In this document: one piece after another, positions 61,283 to 64,000 of the stretch
Layout: each line of letters opens with the position of its first letter
Numbering within the stretch: the first letter of the stretch is position 1
Source: Planctomycetota bacterium
GTDB lineage: Bacteria > Planctomycetota > B15-G4 > SIAN01
NCBI GenBank assembly: GCA_028289345.1
Contig: JANQQL010000025.1
Coordinates: 248,001 to 312,000 of the forward strand
Reading direction: 5' to 3'
Length of the DNA stretch: 64,000 nt
The notes under the pieces: generated by a model
Seen by the model: the letters and a program-made list of their open reading frames with translations, nothing else
Told to the model about the DNA's origin: nothing
The model's database searches: none
Program-made: the position numbers and the translations under genes

Positions 61283-64000
61283 TCAGTCCAAGATGCAAAG
61301 TGTTCCGTCTTGGAAGAACACGGCGATCTCTCGGTCGGAGAGCCGCACCGGTCCAGAAACGGATGGGGCGTCGGCCAGTTCCGTGTGGAACCAAGGAGCG
61401 GAGGCGTCCAAGTTCAGGCCGTGGACGCTGCCATCGGTATTGCTCACCAACAGATCGTCACCCATGGCAACCGGAGCACCGACCATGATCAGGTCGTCTC
61501 CCCACTGATGAACGATCTCGTGGGTCCGGAGGTCATAGCGAACGATGCGGGTTCCGAGAGCGAGGTCGACCAGGGGCCCGCGAACCAACGGAGGTGCCGA
61601 AGGGAGACCGAGACCGTCAAGAAGGAGCTTTCGTTTTCCGGTCTCTGGGTCGAACGCAAACAATTCGCCTCGCACCGTGGTGGCGAGAAGCAGGTTTCCT
61701 GCGCGCTGCATGGAAGTCGCGAAGTCCAAGCCGAGGTGCCACTCCGACACCACGGACTGATCGGCGATCTCGTAGATGCGTACGCTTCCAGATCGCAGAG
61801 TCACGAATAACCGTGAGCCATCCACCAGCGGTGGTCCTGCCAGCTGCTGGCCGGCGTGAGGCAAGGTCCAGCGGACGGAGCCATCTTCCAGGCCCAGGGC
61901 ATGGATGGTGCCGGCTTCGCTGACTACCAGCACCAAGTCTCCCAACAACACCGGATCGAGGCGCAGTTCCTCATTGAGCTTGGTTTGCCAGGCGGCGTTC
62001 ATGATGTCGCCGTCGGTTTGCAGAAGACTGATCTCTCCTTCCAGCACCGTGAGCAACAGCCCGCGGGGCGTGGCGAGGGGACGGGCGATGGTGCCCGACA
62101 GCGAGTCCGTCTGGAACATCTTCAAGGGTTGGGCGATGCCTTTGGCGACTCGATAGACCGTGCCGTCTCGGCTGGCGGTGTAGATCCCGCCTTCGTACAC
62201 CGTCGGGGGTGCGGCGAAGGAGCCGGGGATTTGGGTGCGGAAGCGGACAGTCTTGCGCAGCTTGATGTTCTGCTGAGGACCGAGTTCCGGCTGCAAAGAA
62301 AGAGTTCGATCTTCGAAGCCTCGGAAGGAGGCGTGAACCATCACCGACTCTTCGGGCTTGAGGCGCATCGTCAGCGGAGTGTGACCGATCAGGTCGCCGT
62401 CGACTTTCAGCTCTGCGCCCGCGGGGTGAGAGACGATCTGCACCGGAATCGTGACCGCTTCATCGCCGAGGACGTCCCCGTAGTTGCGATGGATTTCGAC
62501 GGCCCGTTGGTAGGCGACTTCGAGCTTTCCACCTTCGACTTCTTCTTCCAGGCTTTCCAGCTGCTCCTGGACTTCCTCCAAGGTTTCGATCTTCTCGCTG
62601 AGTTCCCCGCGCAGTGGACCGTTCTCGTGAGCCGCGAGAGCTTCTCGGAATCCGGTCAGGGCCTCGTCGACCTTCCCGTCGGCCAGAGCGTCTTCCGCTT
62701 CGGCGTACTGCTGAGTGACCTGGGCAACGGCTTCTCGCTGCTTCAAGTAGTCGTCGATCAGTCCTGCGTGCTCGCGCATCAGGGAGACCGTGTCGAGGTG
62801 CACCTTGGTCGCCGTCTTGGCATGGTTGAGCCAGGCGAGTTCCGGCTCCAGCCCTTCGGGAACCTTCTCTTCGATGAGGTGGCGGAACTGTTCCACTTCG
62901 GCAAGCACTTCGTCGGAGCTCGAGGCGACCAGATCCTGATGGATGGCCCTGGCCTTTTCGGGATTGGATTGGACGCGGAACTTGCTGCGTTCTTCCCGGA
63001 GTTCCTTCACCACCGCCACGTAGTTCTCGCACAGCACTCGGGTCCGGATCCGGATCCGGCCGAGCATCTCGTGGTCCTGGGTGGACTGTTCCAATTGGTT
63101 CAGGGTTTCCAGGGCGGTGCCGAAGCGGTTCTCGTCCACCAACTCCTGGACCTCCGCGAACTTCATGTCGAACGCGGCGATGCGGGCCGCGCGCTCTTTG
63201 CGCTTCTTCTCTTCTTCTTTTTGGGCGAGACGACGGGCGACGTTTTCGGCAGCTCGGCTCACGTCCTCCGAGTCCGTGTCCGGCGCATTTCGAGTCAGCG
63301 CCTGACGGGCTTCGTCCAGCTTGCCCTGGTGCATCAGTGTCGTCGCGGTCGACACCACGTCCAGCACCTGCTCTTCTTCCTGTCGGTCCCGCACCAGCCA
63401 CAGGCCACCGCCCAACGCTCCGAGCAATCCCGCCGCGACCGCGGACTTGACCATGCGCTTCATCTTGCGCGAGCCCTGAATCTTGGCCAGGGATCGACGA
63501 ATGTCTCCTCGAGACGGATCCAGAGTGAGGAGTTCTTTGTACCACTCGGTCAGTTCCGCGTGGTCTTCCCGCTCGGCACAGTAACGGATGGTCTTCTGCG
63601 CCCATTCCTGAGCTTTGTCGAAGCGGTCTGACTTCTTGTACAGGTCCACCAGCAGTCGACGTGCGCGATAGTCTTCAGGCGTCAATGCGAGGAGCCGTTC
63701 CAGGCTGGCGATCGCAGTTTTGGGATCGCTGTTGCGGGTTCGTTCGACCAGCTTGCGAAGAACGTTGCGCTCGACCTCTTCGTCCCCGCGGGTGCGCGCC
63801 ACCTCCACGAGCTCTTGCAACAACTCCGCCGAAGCGGGGCCGTGCTTCATGGCGTTCTCGAGATGAGACTGGGCTTCCTCGGCGTTGCCGCTCTTCAGTG
63901 CGGTGCGAGCCATGCCCAGTCGCACCTGGGCCGCAACTCGCGTATTGCCGAGTTGCTGGAACAGTTCGGCAATCTGTTCACTGGACTTGGCCGCGCCGTC
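61283..64000 (-). CDS. TPR-PEGA-PQQ-like propeller membrane protein, 5' end beyond the window
   Basis: The frame is open to the right edge (about 905 codons visible), so the N-terminus is missing. Visible parts are TPR-like repeats (AHLENAMKHG type) up to about 150 residues in, a membrane helix (SAVAAGLLGALGGGLWLV), then a long charged helical segment (EEEKKRKERAARIAAFDMKF). A PEGA domain follows (SHPAGAELKVDGDLIGHTPL), then a C-terminal PQQ-like beta-propeller (IHALGLEDGSVRWTL; LFAFDPETGKRKLL). PEGA domains bind surface polymers and propellers act as scaffolds. The missing part may hold a kinase domain, as in many planctomycete proteins; that is a guess. Confidence 0.85.
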   Translation of the reverse strand, partial: DGAAKSSEQIAELFQQLGNTRVAAQVRLGMARTALKSGNAEEAQSHLENAMKHGPASAELLQELVEVARTRGDEEVERNVLRKLVERTRNSDPKTAIASLERLLALTPEDYRARRLLVDLYKKSDRFDKAQEWAQKTIRYCAEREDHAELTEWYKELLTLDPSRGDIRRSLAKIQGSRKMKRMVKSAVAAGLLGALGGGLWLVRDRQEEEQVLDVVSTATTLMHQGKLDEARQALTRNAPDTDSEDVSRAAENVARRLAQKEEEKKRKERAARIAAFDMKFAEVQELVDENRFGTALETLNQLEQSTQDHEMLGRIRIRTRVLCENYVAVVKELREERSKFRVQSNPEKARAIHQDLVASSSDEVLAEVEQFRHLIEEKVPEGLEPELAWLNHAKTATKVHLDTVSLMREHAGLIDDYLKQREAVAQVTQQYAEAEDALADGKVDEALTGFREALAAHENGPLRGELSEKIETLEEVQEQLESLEEEVEGGKLEVAYQRAVEIHRNYGDVLGDEAVTIPVQIVSHPAGAELKVDGDLIGHTPLTMRLKPEESVMVHASFRGFEDRTLSLQPELGPQQNIKLRKTVRFRTQIPGSFAAPPTVYEGGIYTASRDGTVYRVAKGIAQPLKMFQTDSLSGTIARPLATPRGLLLTVLEGEISLLQTDGDIMNAAWQTKLNEELRLDPVLLGDLVLVVSEAGTIHALGLEDGSVRWTLPHAGQQLAGPPLVDGSRLFVTLRSGSVRIYEIADQSVVSEWHLGLDFATSMQRAGNLLLATTVRGELFAFDPETGKRKLLLDGLGLPSAPPLVRGPLVDLALGTRIVRYDLRTHEIVHQWGDDLIMVGAPVAMGDDLLVSNTDGSVHGLNLDASAPWFHTELADAPSVSGPVRLSDREIAVFFQDGTLCILD

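Noticed and set aside
60601..61488. 295-codon plus-strand frame between the methyltransferase and the TPR-PEGA gene
   Set aside because: It overlaps coding sequence on the other strand at both ends and shows no motif.
61856..63631. Plus-strand open frame of 591 codons opposite the TPR-PEGA gene
   Set aside because: The minus strand carries TPR, PEGA and PQQ-like motifs; the plus frame looks like a GC-driven shadow.

Overview
The window is GC-rich bacterial chromosome with densely packed genes. The gene content points to Planctomycetota or a close PVC-group relative. The evidence is a Planctomycete-cytochrome (PSCyt1/PSCyt2/PSD1) protein paired with a DUF1501 protein, three exported sulfatases, Ser/Thr kinases with a formylglycine-enzyme-like domain, a CRTAC1/ASPIC-UnbV propeller protein, TPR-CHAT proteins, and many secreted proteins of low similarity. 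This is inference from gene content; there is no rRNA or other phylogenetic marker except the topoisomerase pair.

Layout. 1-8.6 kb: the 5' part of a subtilisin-like gene (minus), the PSCyt/DUF1501 pair (plus), and a minus-strand pair of a TPR metallopeptidase and a protein with 18 CxxC motifs. 8.8-18.2 kb: a Ser/Thr kinase diverging from a CGNR zinc-finger regulator whose stop overlaps the start of an arylsulfotransferase-like lipoprotein, then two sulfatases, a lipoprotein-type inorganic pyrophosphatase and a secreted propeller protein. 18.2-23.4 kb: a CheX/CheC-like phosphatase with a stand-alone CheY receiver, then an overlapping ECF sigma / anti-sigma / TPR-CHAT operon. 23.7-33.7 kb: a secreted adhesin-like protein, a very large double-hydrolase fusion diverging from a BlaI repressor / M56 metallopeptidase pair across two operator-like palindromes, and a third sulfatase. 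34.1-38.1 kb: type IIA topoisomerase subunits (ParE-like, ParC-like). 38.3-48.4 kb: a methyltransferase, a sigma54 activator overlapping an osmoprotectant-type ABC transporter (ATPase plus a permease/binding-protein fusion), an MBOAT/SGNH acetylation pair, and the CRTAC1-like protein. 48.4-64 kb: a 775-bp non-coding stretch with a GAAA-tetraloop hairpin and a tRNA-like remnant, a second TPR-CHAT protein that lacks the catalytic half, a trypsin-like protease, a kinase/FGE-like fusion diverging from an ECF sigma factor, an adenosine-kinase-type PfkB enzyme, a TPR/esterase, a methyltransferase, and a large TPR-PEGA-PQQ-like protein running off the right edge.

How the genes work together. Many genes are exported enzymes for sulfated or acetylated polymers (sulfatases, arylsulfotransferase-like protein, MBOAT/SGNH, esterase) or scaffold-like propellers. 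They are interleaved with compact signalling modules: BlaI/M56, sigma/anti-sigma/CHAT, kinase/sigma, CheX/CheY and an unusual sigma54 activator. Start/stop overlaps of 1-4 bases are frequent and define the likely operons. No CRISPR array, insertion sequence, rRNA or intact tRNA was recognised.
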